From Phenylobacterium sp. (lineage in GTDB: Bacteria > Pseudomonadota > Alphaproteobacteria > Caulobacterales > Caulobacteraceae): a stretch of DNA of 64,000 nt. Positions 1 to 8,665 of this stretch are shown in pieces; position 1 is the stretch's first letter, and each line of letters starts with the position of its first letter. The stretch is from the NCBI RefSeq assembly GCF_030698145.1, contig NZ_JAUYNW010000085.1, positions 1-64,000 on the forward strand, in the 5' to 3' direction. The notes beneath the pieces are model-generated. The model saw nothing but the letters and a program-made list of their open reading frames with translations, was not told where the DNA came from and did not search any database. The position numbers were made by a program, and so were the translations under genes.

Positions 1-97
1 CTAGGTGGCGACGGTCTCGACGGTGCGGCGGCCGGCCGCTGGCGTGATGAGCGCCTCGGCCGGCCGCTCTGCAAATCTAGCGCAAGCCAAATACACG
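1..97. other. left-edge sequence without a supported gene
   Basis: I see no gene I can support here. Open frames cross the region on both strands, and a minus-strand frame meets a TAG at bases 3-1, but none shows a recognisable protein and all run into the adjacent repeat. A gene lying mostly to the left of the window could end or begin here. Confidence 0.3.
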
Positions 98-213
98 AGG
101 TGGCGCGTCGCCCTCTTCGGCGACGTGACGGAGGGGGTTGCCGCCCGCAAACAAGAGTCAAAGTCCCCCTCACCCGGCCATTCGGCCGGGAGCTCCCCCA
201 GGGGGGGAGCATC
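98..213 (-). repeat. dispersed intergenic repeat, copy R1 (reverse orientation)
   Basis: This is the first of five related copies; the others start near 20296, 38799, 53928 and 60483. Read on the minus strand it holds a C-run/G-run hairpin, then the stem CCCGGCC-GAAT-GGCCGGG, a conserved GGGGGACTTTGACTC block containing a GANTC site, and a CTCCGTCACGTCGCC...GGGCGACG hairpin. The far end (beyond CCACCT) no longer matches the other copies, so this copy is truncated or diverged. It lies just downstream of the penicillin-binding protein stop codon. Confidence 0.8.
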
Positions 214-237
214 TGGCTCGGCGGGTCGCCGCCGCCC

Positions 238-2256
238 TCAGTACGGAATCCCGGACCACACATCGGGCTCCCGGGTGGCGACGTCGGCGAGTTCAAGGCT
301 GTCGGGCGACCGGGCCCGCTCGGCGTGGCGCACCGGTATGATCGGGGGCCGCGGCGGTTCGTAGGCGGGGGCGTCCGGCGGCAGTATGGCCGGGAACCAG
401 TCGAAGCCGCGCACCGGCAGGCCTCGGTGGGCCTCGACCATGAACCTGCGCCAGATGTCGGCGGGGATCTGGCCGCCGGTCACCCGGGCCATGGGCCGGT
501 TGTCGTCATTGCCCACCCAGACGGCGCAGAGCCAGTCGGGAGTGAAGCCTACGAACCAGGCGTCGCGGTGGTCCTGGCTGGTGCCGGTCTTGCCGGCGGC
601 CGGACGGCCGAAGCCCGCGCCGCGCGCGGTGCCCGAGGTGATGACCCCCTGCATCATCCGCACCATCTGGGCGGATTCGAACACCGGATAGACCGGGATC
701 GCGGGCCCGGCTTGGCGCTGGTAGAGCGTGCGGCCCCGCGCGTCGGCGATGGCCGAAATCAGGTAGGGCCGGCTCTGGCCGCCGCCGGTCTGCAGCACCT
801 GATAGGCGCTGGCCAGTTGCAGCAGGCTGACCTCGTAGGCGCCCAGCGCCAGGGAGGGCAGGGGATGGACCGGCGTCTCCGCCAGGCCGAACCGGCGGGC
901 CAGGGCGCCGACCTCGTCGAAGCCCGTCTCCCGCGCCAGCCGCACCGAGATGGTGTTGATCGACTGGGCCAGGGCCGCCTGGACGCTGACCTCGCCGCGA
1001 TAGCCGCCGCCGTAGTTCTGGGGCCGCCAGGCGCCGATGCGGATCGGGGCGTCGCTGCGATGGTCCAGCGGGCGGACCCCGTGTTCCAGGGCCGCAGCCC
1101 AGACGATGGGCTTGATCGCCGAGCCGGGCTGGCGCCTCGCCTGGATCACCCGGTTGAAGCGGTCGGTGTCGCGATCGACCCCGCCGACCATGGCCCGGAT
1201 AGCGCCGTCGGGCGCCATGGCCACCAGCGCCGCCTGGCGCGCGCCACGCGCCCGGCCCTCGCCGGCCATGGCGCGGCGCAGGATGGTCGCGGCCTTCGCC
1301 TGGGCGGCCGGGTCGACGGTCAGGTGGATGACCAGGTCGGGAACCTCGTCGCCCACCAGGGCGAGCGCCTGGGCCTGGGCGGCGTCGAGCGCCCAGCCCA
1401 TGTCGCCCTCGCCGTTCGCCGCGTCCTTGACCACGGCGGGCGGCGGGCCGGCCGCGGCGGCCCGCGCGGTCGTGGGATCGATCCAGTCCATCTCCGCCAG
1501 CTGTTCCAGCACCAAGCGGGCGCGGGCCCAGGCGGCGGCGGGATCGTTGCTGGGGGCGAGCTTGCTGGGGGCGCGGGGCAGGGCGGCCAGCAGGGCCGCC
1601 TCTGACAGGGTCAGCTCCGACGCCGGCTTGCCGAAATAGGTCTGGGCGGCGGCCGAGATCCCGTAGGCGCGGTCGCCGAAATAGATGCGATTCAGATAGA
1701 GCTCCAGCACCTCGTCCTTGCTGAGCATCGCCTCCAGGCGCGCGGCGAGCAGGGTCTCCTGCACCTTGCGGCGCAGGGTCTTTTCCGGCTTGAGGAACAG
1801 GGTGCGGGCGAGCTGCTGGCTCAGCGTCGAGCCGCCCTCGACGGTATGACCGGCGCTTTGGTTGGCCCAGGCGGCGCGGGCGATGGCCCGCAGGTCGACG
1901 GGGCCATGCTGGTAGAACCGGCGGTCCTCGATGGCCAGGAAGGCCAGGGGCACATGGGCGGGCAGTTCGGCGAGCTTCACCGCCTGGCCGTGGCGGGGCC
2001 CGCGATAGGCCACCACCTTGCCGTCGGGCCCTACGAAGGTGGCGCCCGGCGGGCGGCCCACGGCCCACAGCTCCTCCCGCCCCGGTATGGGCGGCAGGTC
2101 GCGCATGAAGGCCAGGTCGAAGGCCGCCCAGCCGCCCAGCAGCAGATTGACGATCAGCAGGGCGGTCGACCCGGCGAGGGGCCAGTTGACGGGGCGCCGC
2201 GGCCGTACAGGCTCCACGGGTCGCGGGCCATCGCCGGGTAGGACTGAAGCGGCCAT
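238..2256 (-). CDS. class A penicillin-binding protein (PBP1A-like)
   Basis: This is a bifunctional peptidoglycan synthase. It polymerises glycan strands (glycosyltransferase) and cross-links peptides (transpeptidase) at the outer face of the inner membrane. An N-terminal membrane anchor lies at about residues 28-48. The GT51 domain shows EDRRFYQHG (110-118, catalytic Glu) and GGSTLSQQLARTLFL (141-155). The transpeptidase domain shows SAIK (379-382, acylated Ser), SIN (432-434) and KTGTS (556-560). At 672 residues it is shorter than typical PBP1A (~800), closer to compact alphaproteobacterial paralogues. The last ~50 residues are proline/arginine-rich. It stands alone, with repeat R1 just after the stop. 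Confidence 0.93.
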   Translation of the reverse strand: MAASVLPGDGPRPVEPVRPRRPVNWPLAGSTALLIVNLLLGGWAAFDLAFMRDLPPIPGREELWAVGRPPGATFVGPDGKVVAYRGPRHGQAVKLAELPAHVPLAFLAIEDRRFYQHGPVDLRAIARAAWANQSAGHTVEGGSTLSQQLARTLFLKPEKTLRRKVQETLLAARLEAMLSKDEVLELYLNRIYFGDRAYGISAAAQTYFGKPASELTLSEAALLAALPRAPSKLAPSNDPAAAWARARLVLEQLAEMDWIDPTTARAAAAGPPPAVVKDAANGEGDMGWALDAAQAQALALVGDEVPDLVIHLTVDPAAQAKAATILRRAMAGEGRARGARQAALVAMAPDGAIRAMVGGVDRDTDRFNRVIQARRQPGSAIKPIVWAAALEHGVRPLDHRSDAPIRIGAWRPQNYGGGYRGEVSVQAALAQSINTISVRLARETGFDEVGALARRFGLAETPVHPLPSLALGAYEVSLLQLASAYQVLQTGGGQSRPYLISAIADARGRTLYQRQAGPAIPVYPVFESAQMVRMMQGVITSGTARGAGFGRPAAGKTGTSQDHRDAWFVGFTPDWLCAVWVGNDDNRPMARVTGGQIPADIWRRFMVEAHRGLPVRGFDWFPAILPPDAPAYEPPRPPIIPVRHAERARSPDSLELADVATREPDVWSGIPY

Positions 2257-2304
2257 ACCGAACTCATGGCCGAGGGTCGAAACGGGGGCAAGCCCCCGCG
2301 CGCG

Positions 2305-2487
2305 TCAGGCGAGCGCGAGCAGGAACAGGGGGGCGGCGATCACGGCGACGACCACGGCGAGAACCAGGTCATGGGTGATGCGGTCGGCGCTCGAGGGCGC
2401 GACGTCGTTGGGGATGGCGTTCCTTGGGGAGGAGTCCTGGGGTGGGGTCGAGGCCAGGATTGAACGCTCTCGGGGCCGTGGCGACAA
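2305..2487 (-). CDS. possible small single-span membrane protein
   Basis: A 60-residue frame ends in one strongly hydrophobic segment, LVLAVVVAVIAAPLFLLALA, reaching the last residue. The polar N-terminal part is low in recognisable features and the true start may lie further in, near the THDLV stretch. I recognise no family. It sits in the 262-bp gap upstream of the penicillin-binding protein, on the same strand. The hydrophobic tail is the only argument for it; high-GC chance frames of this size are common. Confidence 0.3.
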   Translation of the reverse strand: MSPRPRERSILASTPPQDSSPRNAIPNDVAPSSADRITHDLVLAVVVAVIAAPLFLLALA

Positions 2488-2518
2488 ACGACCAATAGGG
2501 CTTTCAGGTGACTTCAGA

Positions 2519-2752
2519 TCAACCGCGGCGCGGCAGGCCGTCGGCCGAGGCCTGGTCCAGCAGCCAGGTGCGGAAGCGGTGGATGCTGGGCTGGTCCGCC
2601 TTTTCCGGCAGGGACAGGACCCAGTGGCTGAAGGGGCTCTCCAGGGTGACGCCGAAGGGTTTGACCAGCCGTCCCGCCGCCAGGTCGTCGAGGATCATGG
2701 CCTCCTGGGCGAGCGCCATGCCACGCCCGGTGAGCGCGGCCTCGGCCCTGAC
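2519..2752 (-). pseudogene. LysR-family regulator, C-terminal remnant
   Basis: The minus strand encodes AEAALTGRGMALAQEAM followed by DDLAAGRLVKPF and a typical LysR effector-domain end (SFxHWVLSLP-like, RFRTWLLDQA). This matches the last ~78 residues of GcvA-type LysR regulators, with the normal stop at 2519. The N-terminal helix-turn-helix and about three quarters of the effector domain are missing. Coding sense stops at about 2740-2755, where plus-strand coding sense for an unrelated gene begins. This is a truncated remnant without its DNA-binding domain. The exact breakpoint is uncertain by about 10 bp. Confidence 0.8.
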
Positions 2753-2943
2753 CGGCGGTCATGACGACAAGGCGGTGATCAACGAGGTCGAGCGCGGCGA
2801 GGACTTCATCAAGGGCAGGTACGAGCACGCCCTGAAGGACGACGGGCTGCCGATGACGGGCCCGCGAGACGGTCCAACGCGCCTACGCAACCATCAAGGC
2901 CGACCACGACGAGGTCAGCGCGATCAAGCACTCGCTGAACTAG
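2745..2943 (+). pseudogene. DUF2383/PA2169-family four-helix protein, C-terminal remnant with frameshift
   Basis: The plus strand reads ALTGGHDDKAVINEVERGED then FIKGRYEHALKDDGLP, typical of the C-terminal half of PA2169-family (DUF2383, ferritin-like) proteins. Around 2856-2866 the frame shifts by one base; the family ending ETVQRAYATIKADHDEVSA then continues in another frame to a TAG at 2941. The N-terminal half is absent because the sequence upstream is the LysR remnant. The gene is therefore both truncated and frameshifted. Known members are small, often stress-associated proteins of unknown role. Confidence 0.8.
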
Positions 2944-2965
2944 CCGGGAACTAGCCGGGAACTAG
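2941..2965. repeat. 11-bp tandem repeat across two stop codons
   Basis: The unit tagccgggaac occurs twice in a row, followed by a third tag. The first unit carries the TAG that ends the DUF2383 remnant on the plus strand. The second unit and third tag contain the CTA that is the nth stop codon on the minus strand. It looks like a slippage product at the scar. Confidence 0.85.
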
Positions 2966-3636
2966 TCGGCGACGAACAGCCGCTTCGACGGACAGAGGTC
3001 CGCCACCGGGCAATCCTCGCACTTGGGCCGCCGCGCCACGCAGGTGTAGCGGCCGTGCAGGATCAGCCAGTGGTGGGCCCGCGTCAGATAGGGCTCGGGG
3101 ACAACGGCCATCAGGTCGGCCTCGACGAGGTCGGGGGTCTTGCCCGCCGACAGTTTCAGGCGGTGGGCGACGCGGAAGACGTGGGTGTCGACGGCGATCG
3201 CCGGCTCGATGCGCAGCTCGTTCAGCACCACGCTGGCGGTCTTGCGCCCGACCCCAGGCAGGGCCTGCAGGGCTTCGCGGGTCAGCGGCACCTCGCCGCC
3301 GTGCTGGTCGATGATCATCCGGGCCGCCGCCATCACGTTCTTGGCCTTGGTCCGGTAGAGGCCGATCGAGGCGATGAAGGCGATCAGCCCCTCCTCGCCC
3401 AGGGCCAGCATCTTCTGGGGCGTGTCGGCGACGGCGAACAGCCTGGCGGTGGCCTTGTTGACGGAGACGTCGGTGGCCTGGGCCGACAGGGCCACGGCGG
3501 TGACCAGGGTGTAGGGGCTGTCGTAGTTGAGCTCGGTGCGCGGGTCGTCGGCGAGCGACAGGAACCGGTGGAAGAGCTCCTCGATCCGGGCCCGCTCGGC
3601 CGGGGGCAGGGGTTTGCGCGTCGCGAGCTTGGCCAT
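2962..3636 (-). CDS. nth: endonuclease III (DNA glycosylase/AP lyase)
   Basis: It removes oxidised pyrimidines and nicks abasic sites in base excision repair. From the chosen ATG (224 residues) it shows the helix-hairpin-helix LPGVGRKTA with catalytic Lys132, the catalytic Asp150 in AVDTHVFR, and the C-terminal [4Fe-4S] motif Cys199-X6-Cys206-X2-Cys209-X5-Cys215. The track starts at an upstream TTG (3672). I prefer the ATG at 3636 because the protein then opens MAKLATRKPLPP, like family members; an ATG at 3648 is also possible. It is divergent from the DUF2244 gene, 77 bp away. Confidence 0.95.
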   Translation of the reverse strand: MAKLATRKPLPPAERARIEELFHRFLSLADDPRTELNYDSPYTLVTAVALSAQATDVSVNKATARLFAVADTPQKMLALGEEGLIAFIASIGLYRTKAKNVMAAARMIIDQHGGEVPLTREALQALPGVGRKTASVVLNELRIEPAIAVDTHVFRVAHRLKLSAGKTPDLVEADLMAVVPEPYLTRAHHWLILHGRYTCVARRPKCEDCPVADLCPSKRLFVAD

Positions 3637-3713
3637 CGCCGCGACCATCGCTTGCGTCGGGCTGCACGCCAAGGCCTTGGCGTAGCCGCAAACAGGTCTA
3701 TGTTCGGGCCGCG

Positions 3714-4184
3714 ATGGATGGCCTCGTCTATATGGACGCCGTGATCACCCCCAACCGCGCCTTGTCGCAGCGGGGGTTCATCGTGCTGATCTGCATCGTC
3801 ACCTTCTTCAACTGCGCGGCCGCAGCGGTCTTCCTGGCCATGGGCGCGACCCTGGTGCCGTTCTTCCTGGGCCTGGACGTGCTGGCGGTCACCGCGGCCT
3901 TCCTGGCCAGCTACGCCGCCGCCAAGCGCGTCGAGCGAGTGCAGGTGACCTCCCGCGAGGTGCGGGTCCTGCGCGAGACGCCGAACTCCAGCGAACTGGT
4001 GTGGGAAAGCCCGACCGCCTTCACCCGCGTCGCCCTGGAGCTGGACGCCGACGAGGTGGTCCAGGCCGTGCGCCTGGCCATCTCCGGCCGCCACGCCTCG
4101 GTGGCCATGGCGCTCAGCCCGCCCGAGCGCGCTGATTTCGCCCGGCACCTGGAATGGGCGATCTACGAGGCGCGGCGGGGGTAG
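3714..4184 (+). CDS. DUF2244 family membrane protein
   Basis: This is a 156-residue protein with two predicted membrane spans (about residues 22-44 and 46-68) and a cytosolic C-terminal domain containing the pattern RVxVTSREVRVLRE and WESPTAFTRV. These match the DUF2244 family of alphaproteobacteria, whose function is unknown. It is divergent from nth. It ends one base before the stop codon of the opposing unknown gene, leaving no room for a terminator. Confidence 0.85.
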   Translation: MDGLVYMDAVITPNRALSQRGFIVLICIVTFFNCAAAAVFLAMGATLVPFFLGLDVLAVTAAFLASYAAAKRVERVQVTSREVRVLRETPNSSELVWESPTAFTRVALELDADEVVQAVRLAISGRHASVAMALSPPERADFARHLEWAIYEARRG

Positions 4185-4185
4185 G

Positions 4186-5028
4186 CTACCGCTTGTCCCG
4201 CAGGGCCATGCCCTTGACGATCATCATCTTGGCCAGGTTCGCGCCGGGGATGACCATGTTGAGCGTCTCGGCCCCGACATCGAGCAGGAACTGGGTGTCC
4301 ATCACCTTGCCGAGGTACTGCTCGAAGGTGGCGCCGCCGGTCCGGGTCTCGCCGGTCACCGCGTCGAACTCGACCACCGCCTCCTTGCCGGCGCGGCGAT
4401 AGCGGAAGGCGTGGACCGGGCGGTAGTAGAGATCCACCGCCTCCACCCGCACCAACTCCTCCAGCACCTTGTCGGCGTCGATCTTGCCGATGGCCGCGGC
4501 GATGACGTCGCGGACCACCATCGAGGCCTTGGCCTCGGGCGGCACCACCACCAGCCCCTCGGCGGTGGCCGCGGCCAGGGCGCCGGCGTCGATCTCGATG
4601 GCGTCGTGCTGCAGATAGGCCGAGAGGCCGGGCGCGACCTGCTTGGAGAGCCCGTCGATCAGGGTCTCGCGCCGGGTCTCCTCCTTGCAGCTTTCCAGGC
4701 CGCGGACCTTGAACTGGCCGGCGACCACCGGCAGCACCTGCTCGCCGATGGTCACCTCGCGGACCTCCGGCAGGACCTTCATCTCGTAGTCGCGGGCGCG
4801 CTCATAGGTCGTGGATGTCGACACGGTCAGCCGCCAGAAGGGCTGCAGCCGCCGCTCGCGATAGACGGTCTCGAACTCGTCGTCCTTGGGCTGGGCGAAC
4901 AGGCCGGTGACCCGCGCCATGGTCCCGAAGGCTTCGATCCGCTTGGACCAGGCGCGGCCCTCGGCGTGCTCCAGGGTGAACCGGTCGGTCATCCGGAACA
5001 CCCGCTCCTCGGCGAGTTCGACCTGCAT
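4186..5028 (-). CDS. conserved hypothetical protein, 280 aa
   Basis: I do not recognise a family. The protein is acidic, has no signal peptide and no clear membrane segment. The middle contains SKQVAPGLSAYLQHDAIEID and a charged helical stretch. The C-terminal part reads DLYYRPVHAFRYRRAGKE...VVEFDAVTGETR, a beta-rich pattern also seen in bacterial proteins of unknown function whose sequences reuse a YYRP/F-R-Y strand. It follows hslU by 43 bp on the same strand, separated by a possible weak terminator. The ATG at 5028 is the only good upstream start. Confidence 0.7.
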   Translation of the reverse strand: MQVELAEERVFRMTDRFTLEHAEGRAWSKRIEAFGTMARVTGLFAQPKDDEFETVYRERRLQPFWRLTVSTSTTYERARDYEMKVLPEVREVTIGEQVLPVVAGQFKVRGLESCKEETRRETLIDGLSKQVAPGLSAYLQHDAIEIDAGALAAATAEGLVVVPPEAKASMVVRDVIAAAIGKIDADKVLEELVRVEAVDLYYRPVHAFRYRRAGKEAVVEFDAVTGETRTGGATFEQYLGKVMDTQFLLDVGAETLNMVIPGANLAKMMIVKGMALRDKR

Positions 5029-5040
5029 GCCATCCTCACA

Positions 5041-5056
5041 AACCCCGGCGCGGGGC
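5041..5056 (-). terminator. weak candidate terminator after hslU
   Basis: On the minus strand the sequence CCCCG-CGC-CGGGG is followed by TTTGTG. It begins 16 bases after the hslU stop and precedes the 280-aa gene on the same strand. The stem is only five pairs and the T run is short, so readthrough is likely. Confidence 0.3.
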
Positions 5057-5071
5057 TGTGCGGATTAGGGG

Positions 5072-6379
5072 CTAGAGAATGAACCGCGACAAGTCCGCGT
5101 TCTTGGCCAGGTCGCCGACCCGGGCCTTCACATAGGCCGCGTCGACCGCCACCGTGTCGCCGCCGCGGTCGGAGGCGGTGTAGCTGATCTCCTCCAGCAC
5201 CTTCTCGATCACGGTCTGCAGGCGCCGGGCGCCGATGTTCTCGACGGCGTTGTTCACGGTCACGGCGGCGTCGGCCATGGCGTCGATGGCGTCCTCGGTG
5301 AAGGTCAGGGTCACGCCCTCGGTCGCCAGCAGCGCCTGGTTCTGGCGCACCAGATTGGCCTCCGGTTCGGTGAGGATGCGGCGGAAGTCGTCGCGGCTGA
5401 GCGCCTTCAGCTCCACCCGGATCGGCAGGCGGCCCTGCAGCTCGGGCAGCAGGTCCGAGGGCTTGGCCACGTGGAAGGCGCCGGAGGCGATGAACAGGAT
5501 GTGATCGGTCTTCACCGGCCCGTACTTGGTGGAGACGGTGGTGCCCTCGATCAGCGGCAGCAGGTCGCGCTGCACGCCCTCGCGGCTGACGTCGGCCCCG
5601 CCGGCGCGTTCGCGGGAGGAGGCGACCTTGTCGATCTCGTCCAGAAAGACGATGCCCTCGTTCTCGGCCAGAGCCAGGGCTTCCTGGGTCAGGGCCTCCT
5701 GGTCCAGCAGCTTGTCGCTCTCCTCGGCGATCAGCGGCGCCCAGGCGCCGGAGACGGTGGTCTTGTGGGTCTTGGTGCGGCCGCCGAAGGCCTTGCCCAT
5801 CATCTCCGACAGATTCATCACCCCCAGCGAGGCGCCGGGCTGGCCGGGGATGTCGAAGGTGGGCATGCCGCCACCGGTGTCGGCGAGGGTCAGCTCCACC
5901 TCCTTGTCGTCCAACTCATTGGCTCGCAGCTTCTTGCGGAAGCTCTCGCGGGCGGCGGTGGAGCCGGGGCCGGTGAGGGCGTCCAGCACCCGCTCCTCTG
6001 CGGCGGCCTCGGCCCGGGCGCGGACGGCGGCGCGGCGCTTGTCGCGCACCATGGCCATGGCGCTCTCCACCAGGTCGCGGACGATCTGGTCGACGTCGCG
6101 GCCGACATAGCCGACCTCGGTGAACTTGGTGGCCTCGACCTTCAGGAACGGGGCGTGGGCCAGCTTGGCCAGCCGCCGGGCGATCTCGGTCTTGCCGACG
6201 CCCGTGGGACCGATCAGCAGGATGTTCTTGGGCGTCACCTCGTCGCGCAGGTCGGCGGGCACTCGCCGACGGCGCCAGCGGTTGCGCAGGGCCACGGCCA
6301 CGGCCTTCTTGGCCTCGGCGTGGCCGACGATGAAGCGGTCCAGTTCGGAGACGATTTCGCGGGGAGAAAACTCGGTCAT
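5072..6379 (-). CDS. hslU: HslU, ATPase subunit of the HslVU protease
   Basis: This AAA+ unfoldase feeds substrates into the HslV proteolytic chamber in the cytosol. The chosen protein is 435 residues. Walker A GPTGVGKT is at 57-64, the pore-loop GYVGRD near 90, Walker B is in [10 protein letters not shown], and the C-terminal tail SRFIL is the segment that docks on HslV. The track start at 6541 adds 54 residues that do not belong to the family and lie inside the upstream gene; the ATG at 6379 gives the standard [14 protein letters not shown] start. It lies 13 bp downstream of the NTF2-like gene. Confidence 0.96.
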   Translation of the reverse strand: MTEFSPREIVSELDRFIVGHAEAKKAVAVALRNRWRRRRVPADLRDEVTPKNILLIGPTGVGKTEIARRLAKLAHAPFLKVEATKFTEVGYVGRDVDQIVRDLVESAMAMVRDKRRAAVRARAEAAAEERVLDALTGPGSTAARESFRKKLRANELDDKEVELTLADTGGGMPTFDIPGQPGASLGVMNLSEMMGKAFGGRTKTHKTTVSGAWAPLIAEESDKLLDQEALTQEALALAENEGIVFLDEIDKVASSRERAGGADVSREGVQRDLLPLIEGTTVSTKYGPVKTDHILFIASGAFHVAKPSDLLPELQGRLPIRVELKALSRDDFRRILTEPEANLVRQNQALLATEGVTLTFTEDAIDAMADAAVTVNNAVENIGARRLQTVIEKVLEEISYTASDRGGDTVAVDAAYVKARVGDLAKNADLSRFIL

Positions 6380-6392
6380 GCCCGCCAGATAG

Positions 6393-7262
6393 TCACGCCG
6401 CGGGCTTGGTGACAGGGAGAATCTGGGTGACAGGGAGAATCTGGTCGAACACCAGCTTCCAGCCGTCCTTTCGGCTCTGCCAGACGCGGACATAGTGGCC
6501 GCGGCCGGACGCCCCGTCCCGCGTCCAGCCGGCGTCGCCATAGGTCCAGGCCAGGTCGCCGGCGCTCGACGCGCTTCCGCCCAGGGTCTTGAAGGCGATG
6601 GCCGGCGCGCGGCCGGCGAGCTCGGCGGCCACGGCGGCGGGGGTCGCGGCGGGGACGGACGGCGATCCGGCGACCCGGGCGTCGGGGGCCAGGGCTGAGA
6701 GGTAGGCCGCCTTGGCGTCGGTCGCGGCCTTGGCGGCCAAGGCGGTTTCGGCGGCGCGAACCTGGACCATGGCCGCGTCGGGGGTCAGCTTGCCCCCGGT
6801 CGAGGGGGCGAGATAGGCGACATCGGAGCCCTGGGGCGCCGCCGCGCCATGGGCGCTGGCCGCGCCGCCGTCATAGATCCACTTCCAGCCGCCGTCGGCC
6901 TGCCTGGCCCAGACCGTGAAGTACCATCCGCTCGGCTTGCCATCGAAGGTGGCCGGGCCGGTGGTGAAGCCGAGATCGCCGGATCGCGCGATCCCAGCCC
7001 ACAGCGGCCACCAGACCAGGGGCGGGACGGGGCCCTGGTCGGGGCGGGAGTTCAGGAACTCGTGGGCCTTGACCGGATCGGGGGCGAACAGCACCGCGTC
7101 GGGGGTCGAGTGTTTCAGGAAGGACCGCTTGACCCCCATGGCCAGGCCGTCGACGGCGAAGGCGCGCTCGGCGGCGACCACCGGGGCGGGATCGCCGCGG
7201 GCCTGGGCGAAAACCGGAACTGCGGCCAGAGCCAAGGCGAAGGCGAGGACATGTCGGCGCAA
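6393..7262 (-). CDS. secreted NTF2/SnoaL-like two-domain protein between hslV and hslU
   Basis: After an N-terminal signal peptide ([21 protein letters not shown]) come two NTF2-like (DUF4440-type) domains. The first has [21 protein letters not shown] and the second [20 protein letters not shown] chose a TTG start at 7262 because GGGAG sits seven bases upstream; the ATG at 7292 would add ten non-signal residues. The C-terminus contains a perfect 18-bp tandem duplication giving QILPVT twice. It sits inside the hslV-hslU operon, 81 bp after hslV. Its substrate is unknown; the fold alone does not define a function. Confidence 0.8.
   Translation of the reverse strand: MRRHVLAFALALAAVPVFAQARGDPAPVVAAERAFAVDGLAMGVKRSFLKHSTPDAVLFAPDPVKAHEFLNSRPDQGPVPPLVWWPLWAGIARSGDLGFTTGPATFDGKPSGWYFTVWARQADGGWKWIYDGGAASAHGAAAPQGSDVAYLAPSTGGKLTPDAAMVQVRAAETALAAKAATDAKAAYLSALAPDARVAGSPSVPAATPAAVAAELAGRAPAIAFKTLGGSASSAGDLAWTYGDAGWTRDGASGRGHYVRVWQSRKDGWKLVFDQILPVTQILPVTKPAA
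6409..6444. repeat. 18-bp perfect tandem duplication in the NTF2-like gene
   Basis: The unit gtgacagggagaatctgg occurs twice in a row with no mismatch. It is in frame and duplicates six residues (QILPVT) just before the C-terminal KPAA. The absence of any substitution suggests a recent slippage event. Confidence 0.95.
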
Positions 7263-7343
7263 GGGGCATCTCCCGTTATCCGCCGCGAGCATGCGACGGG
7301 TCGCGCGCGGCGGAAACGCGAAAAGCGGGCGGAAGACGCGTCG

Positions 7344-7889
7344 TCAGAGCGTTTCGACCGTCAGCGCCCCATTGGTGTAGACGCAGATTCGGGCCGCGAT
7401 CCCCATGGCCTTCCGGGCCACCTCCTCGGCTGACAGCGTGCTGTCAGAAAGCGCCAGGGCGGCGGCCAGGGCGTAGTTGCCGCCCGAGCCGATGGCCGCG
7501 ACCCCGGTTTCCGGCTCGAGCACGTCGCCGACCCCGGTGACGGTGAAGATCGAGTCCTTGTCGGCCACCAGCAGCATGGCCTCCAGCCGGCGCAGATAGC
7601 GGTCGGTCCGCCAGTCCTTGGCCAGGTCCACGCAGGCCCGGGCCAGCTGGTCGGGATACTGCTCCAGCTTGGCTTCCAGGCGCTCGATCAGGGTGAAGGC
7701 GTCGGCCGTGGCCCCGGCGAAGCCCGCCAGCACCTTGCCGCCCGCCAGGGTGCGGACCTTTCGGGCGTTGCCCTTGACTACGGTCTGGCCCATGGAAACC
7801 TGGCCGTCGCCGGCGATCACGGTCTTGCCGTCCTTGCGCACCGCCAGGATGGTCGTGCCGTGCCAGTCCGGAAAATTGCTGTTCGTCAT
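7344..7889 (-). CDS. hslV: HslV, peptidase subunit of the HslVU protease
   Basis: This is an N-terminal-nucleophile threonine peptidase that forms the dodecameric chamber paired with HslU. The 181-residue protein starts [11 protein letters not shown] and matures before TTILAVRK, so the nucleophile is Thr12. GDGQVSMG and [13 protein letters not shown] are typical of the family, as is the C-terminal CVYTN. The track start at 7925 adds 12 residues; the ATG at 7889 matches the family. It heads the hslV / NTF2-like / hslU operon. The moeB-like gene starts divergently only 41 bp away, so the two promoters must overlap or lie inside coding sequence. Confidence 0.96.
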   Translation of the reverse strand: MTNSNFPDWHGTTILAVRKDGKTVIAGDGQVSMGQTVVKGNARKVRTLAGGKVLAGFAGATADAFTLIERLEAKLEQYPDQLARACVDLAKDWRTDRYLRRLEAMLLVADKDSIFTVTGVGDVLEPETGVAAIGSGGNYALAAALALSDSTLSAEEVARKAMGIAARICVYTNGALTVETL

Positions 7890-7930
7890 GTCCTGCGATG
7901 TGGTCAGGGCCGCGTGGAAGGTCAAGCGCG

Positions 7931-8665
7931 ATGAGTTTCACCGACGACGAGGTCGAACGCTACGCCCGCCACCTGGTGCTGCGCGAGGTGGGCGGTCCGG
8001 GCCAGCAGCGGCTGAAGGCCGCCAGCGTGCTGATCGTCGGCGCGGGGGGCCTGGGCGCGCCCGCCGCGCTCTATCTGGCGGCCGCCGGGGTGGGCCGGAT
8101 CGTCCTGGCCGATCCCGACGTGGTCGACACCTCCAACCTCCAGCGCCAGGTGATCTATGCCGACGCCGATGTGGGCCGCCTCAAGGTCGAGGCGGCCGCC
8201 GAGCGCCTGCGGGGCCTCAACCCCCACGTCCATGTGGACTGCGCGCCGGTGCATCTGGAGGCCTGCAATGCCGGGCCCCTGGTGGCGGGGGTCGACCTGG
8301 TGCTGGACGGCACCGACGACTTCGCCACCCGCTTCGCCGTCAACGCCGCCTGCGTGGCCCACGAGCGGACCCTGGTCTCCGGCGCCATCGGCCGCTGGAC
8401 GGGCCAGGTGGGGGTGTTCCGCGGCAAGCCCTGCTACCGCTGCCTGGTCCCCGAAATCCCGCCCGAGGCCGAGACCTGTTCGGCGGTCGGCGTGGTCGGC
8501 GCCCTGGCAGGCGTGGTCGGCTCGATGATGGCGCTCGAAGCCATCAAGCTGATCACCAGCGCCGGAGAGCCTCTGTCCGGTCGCCTGCTGATCTACGACG
8601 CCCTGGCCGCCGAGACGCGGACGGTGCGCATCGGCGCCGACCCGGAGTGCGAGGTCTGCGGCTAG
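7931..8665 (+). CDS. moeB: MoeB/ThiF-family adenylyltransferase
   Basis: This enzyme activates the C-terminal glycine of a ubiquitin-like sulfur carrier (MoaD for molybdopterin, or ThiS) by adenylation with ATP. Its 244 residues show the nucleotide-binding GAGGLG near 36-41, the [10 protein letters not shown] segment with the Mg-binding Asp, and two zinc-binding pairs, CYRC and CEVC, the last at the extreme C-terminus. MoeB, HesA and ThiF cannot be told apart from this window, as no mo- or thi- gene is adjacent. The start ATG at 7931 replaces the track start. Its TAG interlocks with the S9 peptidase stop through CTAG. Confidence 0.88.
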   Translation: MSFTDDEVERYARHLVLREVGGPGQQRLKAASVLIVGAGGLGAPAALYLAAAGVGRIVLADPDVVDTSNLQRQVIYADADVGRLKVEAAAERLRGLNPHVHVDCAPVHLEACNAGPLVAGVDLVLDGTDDFATRFAVNAACVAHERTLVSGAIGRWTGQVGVFRGKPCYRCLVPEIPPEAETCSAVGVVGALAGVVGSMMALEAIKLITSAGEPLSGRLLIYDALAAETRTVRIGADPECEVCG

